Assembly (NCBI GenBank): GCA_019802505.1
Contig: JAFMOC010000009.1
Coordinates: 9,857,501 to 9,921,500, forward strand
Source: Corydoras sp. C115
Taxonomy: Eukaryota; Chordata; Actinopteri; Siluriformes; Callichthyidae
Length of the DNA: 64,000 nucleotides
Direction of reading: 5' to 3'
Shown here: piece after piece, positions 1 to 11,595 of the stretch
How the letters are laid out: every line of letters begins with the position of its first letter
Numbering within the stretch: position 1 is the stretch's first letter
Notes under the pieces: generated by a model
Told to the model about the DNA's origin: nothing
Database searches by the model: none
The model's input: only the letters and a program-made list of their open reading frames with translations
Program-made: the position numbers and the translations under genes

Positions 1-3000
1 AAATCTTAAAAGCATAATTGCTCTACAAGCAAACATATTAGGAAAATATTAACTTTAAATGAACTAGGTTTTTGCCACTGACATGTTTAAAATTTTACTG
101 GTTAATAAAATGCAGTTAGGTGTCTAATAAGATGCCTTTCTATGGTATCAGACCTGTGATTGTTGTAGGTAAATTTGAAGGTGAATTGTGTATTATTTTG
201 GTGAAACATCAGTAATCCTGAGAAAAAGCTCACACTGATCACTGATATGCACTAAATAGAGTTTTGAAAAGAAATGAAAAGAAAAGTAAAACAGTAACAG
301 TTCAAACAGTAATTTTCTTCTTTTCATTACAGTTATTGAAGTAAAAATGCACAAGTCTGTATGGAGTCGGTGTCCTTTATTATGTGCCTTTCAGTGGAAA
401 AATAATGCAGTTTACTTTGACACTGATGCTGCCTCACAGGAATGCACGGTGCAGCCATTTAAAGTTTGCAAGGATTTGTGTTTTAACAAAATATTTGTTC
501 AGTTTTGTCTTTCTTTTTGGCATTAGTAAATAAATGAACAAAAATAATAACAAAGCAGGGTGCACATAATGTTTATTATTTATTTTATAGTCTGTCAGTT
601 ACTTGATATTACATTGAATTTAGAGGAAACACATTCAGATATGGGAGAACATGTTACTGTACCACTTTACCTTTTACTTGGCCTTTCACAAAGAGCTCAT
701 ACAAAAGTTGAAGTTTCAGCTTATTGTATAAAATTTATATTGTTGTCTGAGTAATATGTTTTAAATGGAGGATTTTAGCTTGATTTTATAATTCACATTT
801 AATCAATGTGCTCTTGTTTAAACAGAAAATGGTTTGTGTTCCAAATTGAAATATAAATTATACTGATGCTGCATCTCTAAAAGTAAAACATTATACGGTG
901 CTCACTTTGCATTTATTTGCCCATTCACCCAAAGCTAATACCCTCATTTCAAGTTGCTGACATGCTGCCACAGAAAAGCTGTCTTTGCTTGTAGATGGTG
1001 CTTAGCATAACAGCAGGTGTTTCCTTTAGGTAGTATCACAAATGGTAAAATTATGTTGCAATTACACCAACTATTTTGCTGAAGATGTATAAAAAGAGCT
1101 GGGTGTAATGCAGTTAAACAGACGTAAGAGTAATACATTTACTGGGGTTTAGTTTTCAGCTAATGGAATTAAATTGATGGAACAATTCCCATTATGCAGA
1201 AGCTCTGTTTAAAATAACCCTGCATTGAGTGACTTTTTTTTAAGCAAAAAGTGGAAATGGGCGAGTCCATCTTTGGTGGATCAGTTTAAAAAAACCATGC
1301 TTCTCATTGTCATTCAGCTTCATTACATATCATGTTTATTCATGCATGGCCACATTGCTCTGGAACGCATGGCATATTTTTGGAAGCAGCAGCTCATTGT
1401 CATGCTTAATCAACACACAGCAAACTCTGTGCAGAGCTTAGGCGTCAGCCCATGTGTGTCTGGAAAAGCAGGTGGGTGTTCAGTCAGTTTTTTGAGTGCA
1501 AAGACAACACACTGTCAAATTTGACTATTGATATATTTTATTTACTTAGGTTGTGGTGTTCTCTGGATTTTGTTTCAAGTCAAGATAAATTCCCAGAAAT
1601 CTTCATGTTAATGAAAACATTGCAAGGTTATGCTGGCCACTCTTTTCAGACACAGCTTAATTAGTGGCTGTACAGATTCATGTTTACTCCGTTTTGCAAT
1701 GTGTTGTTTGCTTCTGCTGTGAAACTGATGGGTTTCCAAGCCAACTGGAAATCTTTTAATAGGGCCCAGTTTCTACATTGTGAAGATGTTTTAAATGGAA
1801 ATTGAAAGCATTTTAATAATTTTGTTCAACAAAACAGCTATTCTTTCATTTTAATTACATTTATAGTCAAGGAAGTATGAATGCATTTCAATTCTCTTCC
1901 AATAATTGATTCAATAAAATAAATATTTCAAGTTTTGCAAAAACCAGTTGCAATTATTCTATTGATCTTTGGCGAAGGGTTTGGCTTAAGACTCATCTCA
2001 TTAGAATTTTTAATTAAGCAAATATTATTTACCATCTTAACATACAATTAATAATAAGTGAAATAGCATATAACAGGTGACATGGCATAAATGACACAAT
2101 ACATAATATATTTATTGAAAATATCTTGAGAAATAGTTGTTCTTAAAGCCCTTATTAAATACTCACTTTGGCAGTTTGATGTATACGAACACTTGGCCAT
2201 GATTCTATTCCTCCCTGCAATTTAGATTCTCAAATTTTGTATTATTTGCAAATCTTTATAAAATCAAGAACAAGACGAGTAAAAATACTTAGTGCATTTT
2301 GTTTGTTCAGATTACAGAATATTATACATACATTTGATTGTATGTAAATTTACCATTAATAAGTAATAAACATGCATTTAATTGTGTAGTAATGTAAAAA
2401 AAAATACTTATTGCAAAAAAAATAATAATAAAAAATAAAAACATTTGCAGCATATGTCTTTAAAAATATTTATATTTATTTATAATTTCTGTCAAAAAGG
2501 TTTAGATTTCGCTTGCAAAAAAGAGAATTAACTAGTCAACAGAAGAGTATTTATCCCAATCTGGCAGACATAAGCTTAAAAGCACACCGAAGCTGTTCAA
2601 TAAAAGTAAATAACGGGTGTATTTGCACGTGTGTACGCTCGTCTGTGTGTTTTTGTGGTACCACTGTCTTTTGTGGCAGGGCTTTTGTTGCATATATTTT
2701 GCACATAATCTTTACCCTTGGGTCTACAGAGGTTACAGTGTTGTTTCTTTTTGAGAACCATGTCTGCTATTGCGATTTAAAAAAAAAAATTATTACTGTT
2801 TCCTAACTCAGTTCATAACATTGTTCTGGAACTTTTTCTTTACTCTTGGAAGTTATTAATAGATGCAACAAAACAAAATTGTATTTAAGCATTTAGCTCA
2901 CAGACAGTTGATTATAGTGAAGGTCAACACAACGGTAAAGGTCGAAGGCCTTAAACCATACTTGTACAATGAAATGAAAGTCCTGCATGCTAACAGATTG

Positions 3001-4399
3001 GTGTAAGTGTGATTGCAAAAAAAAAAAAATGAACAGAATACAGTTTAAGAACAGAACATGTATGAGACGAATCTGCAGGCAAAAAGGGCATTTATCAACA
3101 GAATTTGAAACATGACGAGCTGCAACAGAAACAAACAGAACTTATGACTAAAACCCGCAACTGAAACAGAAACAAACATGCAAATAAATACAGAAGAAAA
3201 TCAAGGAGCTGCTAACACATGACAATAAGCTAAATCAACGCAAATCCACATGTTTATGGAATCGATGTTGACTATGTCTACGTGTCTCCTCAAAAGTAGC
3301 ACAAAACACCTTTTCTCTTCCTTGTCTATAATTAGAACTAAAATGCTATGAAATTAATTTTAAAAAATGTTTAAATGAGAAAGACTAAACAATCTGTCCT
3401 GTGATTAGCTGTCAGTCAACCCTGTTGCTGGTTATTTGAATATAGTTAATTCTTCTTAAACTTCTTTTTGGGCTCATGTTGTACAGATTTGGTTTTCTGG
3501 TCTTCAGGTTTTATGGGTAAAATCTGTCTTAACTGGTATGCAAAACATAATAAACTCATTGCATAATTGAATGTTAACCTAAAAGATTTTACCTTTAGCT
3601 GTTTTTCACTTTTAATATTGATGTTATATATGTTGTACCTCACAGCTTCTGGACATCTCCCTTTCCACCTTTCACTTGGTAAACAGTATTTGCATGAACT
3701 TCGGGCCTGTCGTAACTACACATCACTGCATGTGGACATCAGGGTTTCCGCTAGAGTTGTTTTTCTGCCTTTTTCTACCTGTCTAAATTTTAAACTATTT
3801 TGGTTTTAATGGAAAGGGAAAATCCTATCTAACAGAAACCCTGGTGTATAGCCAATGAAGCTGCTCTTGTACAGCTAATAAAAAAGGATTAAGTACCAGT
3901 GACCTACAGGGTCAGTATGTAGTGATGATACAGCTAAATATCCCTGTTATCTTTATTTCACACAATGCAGTTGATCAGGTTTATCTTATGTCATTGTTGG
4001 ATTAAATCATTAAACTACTTGTTTTTAGGGACAGCTTGTTTTGATTCTGTTATAACCGTATTAGATGCAAAGCAATGGTTTAGCTAAAAAAAACTGTTTT
4101 ATACAACTATTCTAGGCATGTTTAAAGTACAAACTAGGAACTACAGTGGGGTAAATAGGACTGTTATAAAGCAGGAAAACAGAAGATGTAGAGGGAATTG
4201 AGAGGACAGATTGTTCACAGCAGTCTAAAGTGCATTTTGTATGCATAGCTTAGCTCTTTATCCATTTATATTCATACACTCATTTGCATGATCGACTCCA
4301 TGTGTATTTGAGCATTCTCACATCTCCTGTCTTGGTGAATGCATCTCTTATTAAATGCTGCCTGACCAGTTTATATTATGTGTCCTAAATTAAGATATA

Positions 4400-4625
4400 G
4401 ACCAGATCCCATCATACTGCTGTCTGCCATTAAGGCTATAATCACACTGTCCAAGTCTAAATCTGATTTATGTGCATGTTCGACTGGAATCCAATTATAC
4501 CTAGCAAGTCTGAACAGCCAAAAATCACAAGATCTGATTTTCAAACGTTGGTTTCAAACCACATTCGTATGTGGTTTAAAACTGATTTTTATTGAGCCCG
4601 TTCTGTTCTGATCGGATTTATGGTG
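4400..4625. repeat. Possible old dispersed repeat with a 9-bp hairpin
   Basis: The stretch contains repeated 'atctgattt'-type motifs and a perfect 9-bp inverted repeat (AAACCACAT / ATGTGGTTT) at 4556-4564 and 4569-4577 with a 4-base loop. It resembles the 'tccgatt'-rich degraded DNA-transposon relics common in fish, but the family cannot be named. Confidence 0.3.
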
Positions 4626-6593
4626 TATATATTGTAAGTTGATATTTATTTGTAAGTGGTACCTGCAGATAACATGATAGTTTGGTCCAGTTTGATCTGT
4701 TTGTCAGCTGAACAGTAACACCGGCTGTGACTGCTGCATAAAACAAATCAGAATAGACAAACGTTATCTATCTGTAAAGCAGTCTTTTTTTCTAAAATGT
4801 GTTTCATTGATGAAAATAAGTCATCCATTTTAAGTGGGCTCCAACTTGTTTGTTTATGTCAACTTTTTGGTCAAAAACTGTTAAATCTGTGTATCATTTA
4901 TGCTAAATATAATTTACATACAATTTAATTGACTATTCACTAAAGATGTGTGAGAAGCCCCATCTGTGACTTTCATTTCAAAACAATGACACATCTTATA
5001 ATTTTCTTCTGGTCAAGCAGTATTATTATATGAACCATGAACTACCCACTTCATGAAATGCCATCTGAAGGTTTTGTAATGGTCCTCAGATGTCATTGAA
5101 TTAAATATCATTTAACATATGTGAGTACATAAGTTGAATAATATTTAAGTGACATTGACTGAAGAATATATAAAATATTTCGTTTTGCAATCTGTCAGAT
5201 TTGAAGTAATGACCAGGTTTGATATTTAGTACGTCAACTCCATCAAATATACAATAATTGTACACTTTAGAGTGTGTATAAAAGCTGAAGAAACATTTCT
5301 CTGTTTTGTGTTTTTGTACTATAGATCTGTGTGTCTGTGTCTCTTTGTGCATGTTTTTATGTCTTACACAAAATCTTCAGTGTGTAGTGTGCCTATTTTT
5401 CATTCATCAGCTTTTATGTCTGTTACATTTCCAAATCATGGATAAATCATTTCCAGATCATGCACATTTAATGTTTTAGCAGAATCTTCTTATGATGCAA
5501 CCAGTTACACTTTGAGCAATTTAGCAAACTTAATATACTAATTAATTTAGGTTGGCAAAGTTTAAATATTTTAATACCATTAGAGAGCAATGATAATCTT
5601 TACATAGTTTTAATCTTTCTCTTCTTTACCCAGAATCTCTACGTAAATAGAAGATGGTAATCTGGTTCAGGAAATGCAGATGTGTTTGCTGATGTCGACA
5701 AAGGACAGGGTCAATAAATGAGCTGTGTTATTGCTGAACAATAGAGCAATCACTGCTTTCATTGGTAATTGATCTTTAACTGGCAGGGTCAGTGGAATTA
5801 AAACTGACAGGTATGATCGGAGGCATAATCAGAAATGGATTAGACTGGGATTGATGTCATAATTTTATAACTTTAAAAAAATATATGATTTCCTTAGCTT
5901 TAGTTTTTATTTATTTTTGTTTTATAAAAAAATATATTAAATTGCTTTATGTTCTATTAGTAAAAGACTTAATTAGACCAAATTAATATACAAACCTAAA
6001 GCTCAGAAGAAACAGTCCCATAGACGTATCTCATTCCCACGAATGCTGCCTGTGACTTTCTTACAGTACATCCCAGAGCAAGACATGACAAATCTATGTA
6101 AAATATACAGTAATCCCATTGTATGAATTTCATCTTTTTGTCAGCTTTTTTTACTCACCTACTGCAGTTTATTTGGAGTGACGCTTGCTTAGGCTCCCAT
6201 AGCAGACAGAATGAAGCAGCATGCCAGATCACTATTCCATTTAAAGACAAAATGACAAACTCCATATTAACATCCAGATCCAGATGTTTTTCTCACTTTA
6301 AATGTCTAGGACTAAAATAATGACCAGGCTCATAGTCAAGGTGACTTTTCTTGCTGAATCTTTCCAAAAATGATAATTATACTTTTTGTACTGGGATTTC
6401 AGATGCTTCTAGTCTGTTATAGGCAGGAAGTACAAACTGCATGCATTTAAAAACAATTAGCATTAAATCAATTTAACTAACATTCCATCCAAGACTTTAA
6501 ATTGTTTTGTAATTAAATTAACATTTTACCATTTCCATAATTTGAAAAAAGCTGGGTTTTGTCTGAAATGGAGAACATAAATGGCATCATTGC

Positions 6594-6621
6594 GCGAGAG
6601 AGAGAGAAAGAGAGAGAGAGT
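6594..6621. repeat. GA microsatellite
   Basis: An interrupted (GA)n purine run of about 28 bases. Confidence 0.9.
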
Positions 6622-7094
6622 GCGACAAAAAGTTGTGACTGAAAAAATGGCCCAGACATTGCCATTTAGAATTATAAAATTAGTAAAGAGAGTAAATAAT
6701 TCCACACGTCCTAGAACCATTTTCATTTGATTCTTTCACTTTTGGCTATTAATTGATATAATAAAACCATTTTAATCCATTAGACATGTATTTTATTTCA
6801 TGGTATGGAATTGTGCTTCTCACAGCAGGCTCTTCGTGTTGCTTTGCACACATTTTTACTTTTGCATTTTAATAGCTCCTCATGTTGACTTTTTAAAATT
6901 ACAACCACTTTATCATCATGAATAAGACAGATGGTTTGTTTCCTATTTGTTTTTGTATTTACTCTCCCACTCACACAAATGTGTAGGGATAGACCACTTA
7001 ATCATTGAGTTTATTTTTTTTTAATTCCATTGCTACATGTATATAAAAGCAAGCACCTAGCCATGCAGTTTAGACAACTGTAGGTTTTTAAATA

Positions 7095-7440
7095 CGTAGG
7101 AACAGTTTGAGGAAGACCCTTTTTTTATTCCAACATGATTGTGCTTCTATACAGACATGGTTGGGTGAGTTTGGACGCATGCACAGTGCCCCGACTTCAA
7201 CCCTATACCAACCTTGGGATGAAATAGAGTGCAGATTGCAAGCCAGGCTCTCTCATTTAACATCAGTGTCTGACCTAACAAATGCTTTTCATGATGAATA
7301 GGCTCAAATTTCCACACACACTCTAAAATAATTTAAAAAGCCTTCACAAAGAGTAGATGGTGTTATAGCTTCCAATCTGGAAGTCACAAAAAGATTCTGT
7401 AGGTGTAATGTATAGGTGTCCTAATATTTTTGATGTTGTA
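7095..7440 (+). pseudogene. Decayed Tc1/mariner transposase C-terminus and 3' end
   Basis: The reading frame at about 7107-7301 ends with a peptide like PWDEIECRLQARLSHLTS followed by VSDLTNAFHDE. This resembles the C-terminal part of Tc1-like DDE transposases, where a WDELERRL-type helix follows the catalytic segment. Upstream, the usual motif before 'PDLNPIE' is recognisable only as degraded 'CPDFNPIP' in a shifted frame. Downstream to 7440 the non-coding end resembles the common fish element terminus ending near 'cctaatatttttg'. Stops and frameshifts show it is dead. No 5' half or terminal inverted repeat pair was found, so this is a fragment. Confidence 0.72.
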
Positions 7441-8144
7441 TTTTTAAGCCGCTGTATACCCATTAAATTTAATTAATCAGATGTCTGGCTGTTTTTATTT
7501 GCATTTATTTGCACCTGAAAAAGTATATATTCAATCTTATGCGAATGTTTGGGCTCCTTGGTTAAATTCTGTTTTAACTATTTAAAAAATGACAGGATTT
7601 TAACCAATAAAATTTAAACAAAGTAGATATGTTTTAATACATTTTTTAAAAAAAAATCATTTAATCTTTTCATGAAGTACATCTACATATTTGGAAAGGT
7701 TCAAAATCCAAGCTTCAAATGGGACCAAGGTTTTGTTTTCCAAGTCACATTTGCTTTATAGGAGGCCTCATTAGTTAAATAAACAGAAAGTACAGGACAA
7801 TCAAAAACACTATGTACTTGCCACTCTATATTCCTATAACGAAAAATCTTAGCAGAGTGAAGTTTATCAGCACTATGTTGAATTAATATGCAGGCCCATC
7901 CCTATTCCTGGCTGTCTGGAACTGCTGTGCACTGAGCTTTTATTTCTGTCACATTAATTTTATTTGGAAAAATGTAGGAAAAAAAATCTAAATTTCCCCA
8001 GACACCCCTTAATATCTGTACAAGGAGCATTAAGTGCTGCCTGCCCCAGCATTTTCTTGCTGTCTTTATTCTAAAAAGTTTTCTAATTAACTGACAGCTA
8101 TCTTACCTTAGGGTTCTACTGCTTTCTTTTATGCGGTATAACCC

Positions 8145-8148
<4 letters not shown>
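7441..8148. other. Intron, nothing recognised
   Basis: AT-rich sequence without repeat or coding similarity that I can identify. Confidence 0.5.

Positions 8149-8210
<62 letters not shown>
8149..8210. repeat. (TA)n microsatellite
   Basis: An uninterrupted TA dinucleotide run of about 62 bases that abuts the 5' end of a SINE. Confidence 0.97.
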
Positions 8211-8212
<2 letters not shown>

Positions 8213-8520
8213 CGGCACAGTGGAGTTTCCATGTTCTCCCCGTGTCTGCGTGGGTTTCCTCCGGGTTCTCCAGTTTCCTCCCACAGTCCAAAAACATGGA
8301 TCAAGTCAATTGAATTCTCCAAATTGCCCCATGTAGAGTGTGTTTGTGTGCGTGTCTGTGTGAGTGAGTGTGTGCCCAGCGATAGATTGGCGCCCTGTCC
8401 TGGGTGTATCTGCCCAGCGCCCGAAACGTTCTCCCCTGGATGGGCATGGGGAACCCCCCCCGCGACCCTAATAGAGGATAATGCGGAAGATAATGGATGA
8501 ATGAATGAATGAATGAATGA
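8211..8520 (+). mobile_element. V-SINE copy lacking its tRNA-like head
   Basis: It starts with ggcggcac, the first bases of the family, and jumps straight to tggagtttcc, the beginning of the central core. The whole Pol III promoter region (box A and box B) is missing. GGTGG-type sequence lies at both ends of the missing part in full copies, so a microhomology deletion is likely. The core, the GT-rich spacer, the tail and a (GAAT)n 3' repeat are all present. Confidence 0.9.
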
Positions 8521-8535
8521 ATATATATATATATA

Positions 8536-9107
8536 GCCCAGCGTGTTAGCGTTTGTCCGTTCTTCCCCGGAGGAGGGCGGCTAACGCAGAGGTATAGCGT
8601 TAAGCCGCTCGCGCCTAGTGAGCGCTCCCGGGATACCGACCACGCGGGGAAAAATGCGTGCGTCGGTCCACGGAAACGCTCCCACAGAATACGACCTGCA
8701 CGGGGAAGGTGTGTAGCGCCGTACCGTGGTTGAACGCGGAAGGAGAGAAAGAGACACCGGGATAAAAACCAAAACGTTGAATTTATTAAAAATTGGTGTT
8801 GGGACACCAACAAAAAGGGGGAACAAACGAACAACATAACACAGGGCATACATAACCACAAAACAAAGACGTGTGCCGAAGAGATGGAAAACTAAGAATA
8901 AGTACAAAACGAACTAAACACGTGAACAAAACAAACCAATCACCCAACTGAAACAATTAAGGATCCAAACGAGGGACAGGTGCCACAGGCACCTGTGACA
9001 CAGCGATGGATTGGCGCCCTGTCCTGGGTCTATCTGCCCAGCGCCCGAGATGTTCTCCCCTGAATGGGCATGGGGAACCCCACTGCGACCCTAATAGAGG
9101 ATAAAGC
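8536..9107 (+). mobile_element. 5'-truncated V-SINE split by a solo LTR
   Basis: The SINE resumes at gcccagcg (8536-8543), is interrupted by the LTR at 8544-9000, and continues at 9001 with cagcgatgg through ggataaagc. Removing the LTR and one copy of cagcg restores the normal SINE junction. The 5' side is replaced by a short (TA)n at 8521-8535. It shares the variants ggtctatc and gagatgttc with the copy at 57181. Confidence 0.9.
8544..9000. mobile_element. Solo LTR, copy 1 (457 bp)
   Basis: The element starts tgttagcg and ends ctgtgaca (TG...CA). It is flanked on both sides by cagcg (8539-8543 and 9001-9005), a 5-bp target-site duplication typical of LTR retrotransposon integrase. No internal retroelement sequence or second LTR is present, so it is a solo LTR left by recombination. 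The half nearer 8544 is rich in CpG. On the minus strand an AATAAA lies at 8782-8787, so minus-strand orientation is slightly favoured. The last 25 bases contain a 9-bp perfect inverted repeat. Copies at 23837 and 43204 belong to the same family. Open frames across it are not genes. Confidence 0.92.
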
Positions 9108-9116
9108 ATATATGAA

Positions 9117-9119
<3 letters not shown>

Positions 9120-9191
<72 letters not shown>

Positions 9192-9200
9192 TATATATAC
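9120..9200. repeat. (TA)n microsatellite
   Basis: A long TA run with one short interruption near 9184, lying between two SINE fragments of opposite orientation. Confidence 0.96.
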
Positions 9201-9202
9201 TA

Positions 9203-9365
9203 GTGCTGGGAGGGGGGCCTCCCCATGCCCATCTAGAGGATAACATTTCGGCCGTTGGGCAGATACACCCAAGACAGGGTGCCAATATATCGCTGGACAC
9301 ACTTACTCAGAGAGGCTCATACACAAACACACACTATATGGGGCATTCAATTTACCTTGTTGACA
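9203..9365 (-). mobile_element. Diverged, truncated V-SINE
   Basis: Reverse complement of the SINE 3' half: ccccatgcccatc, gggcagatacaccca and gacagggtgccaat are recognisable, followed by the CA-rich spacer and tatggggc. Head and tail repeat are missing. It is more diverged than its neighbours. Confidence 0.82.
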
Positions 9366-9672
9366 CTAGCGTTCCTGCTTGTTGAGTATCTTGTTCCAGC
9401 ACAGACATTATTGTGGAGTCTCTTCTGTACGAGCATGGATTATTTAAAGTATCAGTTGTGAGTTGATTCCTAAAAGTTGAATAAGAAAGATTGACTTACA
9501 ATTGGTGCTTCAATTTACCCCAAATTCTTTTAGAGAGGATTTGATGAGATCTAATGCAGGCCACTGGAACTCCTCCATGCCCTACTGATCAAATCAAACA
9601 AACTGAAAATCCCTTTCAGCACAGGGTCATAGTCATGTAGAACAGCATAAAACTGTCAATAAACTGTGTGTG

Positions 9673-9722
9673 CATTAATAATAACCTTAAACAAATACAT
9701 TAATAATAACCTTAAACAAATG
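9673..9722. repeat. 25-bp tandem duplication
   Basis: Two head-to-tail copies of a 25-bp unit beginning cattaataataacc (9673-9697 and 9698-9722), differing only at the last base. A local replication-slippage duplication. Confidence 0.95.
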
Positions 9723-9904
9723 AGTAACATGTTAAGTAACATATTAATACACTGTTTTAATGCATTTATATCCTGATTTTGGTTGCGGAGGTTGTCAGAG
9801 CCTACCACAAAGATTATTGGGTGAAAGGAAGGGAGAAGCACTTGACAGATCTATTTAAGGCAGACACACATGCTCACACACACACACCATGTTGACACTT
9901 AGTC

Positions 9905-10020
9905 CAATGTCATGTTGACCAATTTACCTTCTAACATGTATTTGGAAGGATACCTGAAGGACACCCACACACCGCTGGGGGGGGGGGGGCATGTAAACGC
10001 CACACAGATAAGACTTTTCC
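9905..10020 (-). mobile_element. Old V-SINE/DANA-type core fragment
   Basis: Reads as a decayed reverse complement of the V-SINE core (accaatttacc, acatgtatttgga, gcatgtaaacgcc). It is interrupted by a run of G at 9977-9989. Assigned by pattern only. Confidence 0.5.
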
Positions 10021-10214
10021 CATCCTACCCCAACCCTGTTTTATTGGATCGGTGGAAGAAATTGCCCAGTCTTGACCATCCAGTAATGGCTAGTCTTACC
10101 TTCCACCCATCACACATGACAATATGTGTTTGTCAGACTGGTGGCATTGCTCGGGACATGAACATGGGTCTCTTGCAGTTGTGTGGCAGTATATTTGTAC
10201 ACTATGCTACATGA

Positions 10215-11379
10215 GCGTCTCTAAATGTTCGGTGCTTCCGAGTAATACCTGAACAATGTTGTGATGAAAATATCAATTTGCTGATGTTTTATTTGACATT
10301 CAAAAGAGAACAGAATGTGGTTTCTGTAATTTTTTTGCACAAACCAGATTGCAGTTCTTAGAGAATAATGTCACAGAAGGAAGTAAATTGATACTTTGAA
10401 ACTGTCAGACAAAAAGTCATGCAATTCGTCAAGACTGCCCTATAGGATGATATTCATGCTGTGCTTCCATTGAATGCTGCATTGTTCTATCACTTCAAAC
10501 AGACCTTAATTTAAGTGACTTTTAGTCAGATGGTCAAGGGCTGATGTACTTGTAGGGGCTACACCTTTGACATTCAAAAGAACCAAATAAACCAAACTGT
10601 TCTTTAGCTTCACTAATTGGATTGGAACCAGCTATAGGATAAGAGATCAGATGTAATGATGCAACACATTGGAACAACAGAATGGAAAGATATGCATCAG
10701 TACAGGTGAGGGTAGGGTGGATTCTATTGATTATGCATTATAGGCTTGTGTTTAAAGTGCCCAAGTCATTTACTGCCAGGAGTGTGTAGAATTTATTCCT
10801 GAATTGAATTTCTTCTGAATAAACTTTGCATTCGTCTTTTAAATGTTGCTTCAGTATTTGAAGGTTTGTGGGAATTTGCGCTGTGCTCTTCTGTTGTGGG
10901 GCACAGTGCATTATTAATAAACAGCTATACAAACATTTGTAAATCTCTTTTACTGTGAAATAATGGACTTTATAGTTTTTAAAAACTGCCTTTTAACCTG
11001 CCCTACATTGATGGGCAGCATCATTTAATTCCCCAAACCTTATGTCTGATATTGCTAATGTCTTTTGCTCTTGACTTTATGTTAGTACACACTCAAATGC
11101 TTCAGACCAGCAAAATGCCAAACATCTGCCTTTGTAGATAAACTTGCTGATTATCAATTAACCAAAGGGCATCTGATGAGCAAAACCTGACTGCTACTTA
11201 CAGCCTTACACTTAATACAGATCTAAGGATTTACTTACATTTTTACACACTCCTTCTGCATTTGGTTTCGTTTTTGTTTAAAAAGTAATGACAAATGTTA
11301 TTTGTAATGTGATGTTCATCTCAAATTGTATTTCTTTTAATCATTTTAATTTGTCCATTCTTCAAGAAAAGCAATTCTG
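10215..11379. other. Intron, nothing recognised
   Basis: AT-rich, mostly single-copy sequence with no coding or repeat similarity that I can identify. Confidence 0.5.
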
Positions 11380-11595
11380 AGGTTAGACACTGATGCTGGA
11401 TTGGGGGCTTGGTTCACAATATTTGTTTTATTTCATCCCAAAGGTGGTCAGTGGGATTGAGGTCAGGGCTCTGTGCAGGACAGTGTAGTTCTTCAACAGC
11501 AGACTCACCCAATTTGTTTTTCTGGTTTGTGCACAGTCATCCTGGAACAGACGACGACCTTCCCTAAATTGTTCCCACAAACATAAGAGCATCAA
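11380..11595 (-). pseudogene. Decayed Tc1/mariner transposase fragment
   Basis: The minus strand matches the middle of the same Tc1-like family seen at 7095. Landmarks on the + strand are ttcatcccaaaggtgg (His/Leu-Trp-Asp-Glu region), ggattgaggtcagg (Asp-Leu-Asn-Pro region) and gttcccacaaacat. It is a short internal piece without ends and has multiple disruptions. Confidence 0.7.

Larger units (their letters stand above)
1..7094. other. Upstream intron sequence, mostly single-copy
   Basis: AT-rich sequence with no exon, RNA gene or intact transposon that I can recognise. It holds short A and T runs (2395-2440, 3017-3029), a GA microsatellite (6594-6621) and a short hairpin (4556-4577). The longest open frames, under 100 codons, have no recognisable similarity and look like chance. 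It is inferred to be the 5' flanking intron of camta1. Confidence 0.6.

Noticed and set aside
8301..8861. 186-codon minus-strand open frame
   Set aside because: It runs across a SINE, a (TA)n run and part of the solo LTR. No protein similarity is seen, and its composition reflects the repeats.
8544..9000. Non-autonomous DNA transposon with inverted ends instead of a solo LTR
   Set aside because: Only about five terminal bases are inverted (TGTCA/TGACA), TG...CA ends are standard for LTRs, and all three sites show 5-bp duplications with an internal AATAAA. A DNA transposon is less likely but not fully excluded.
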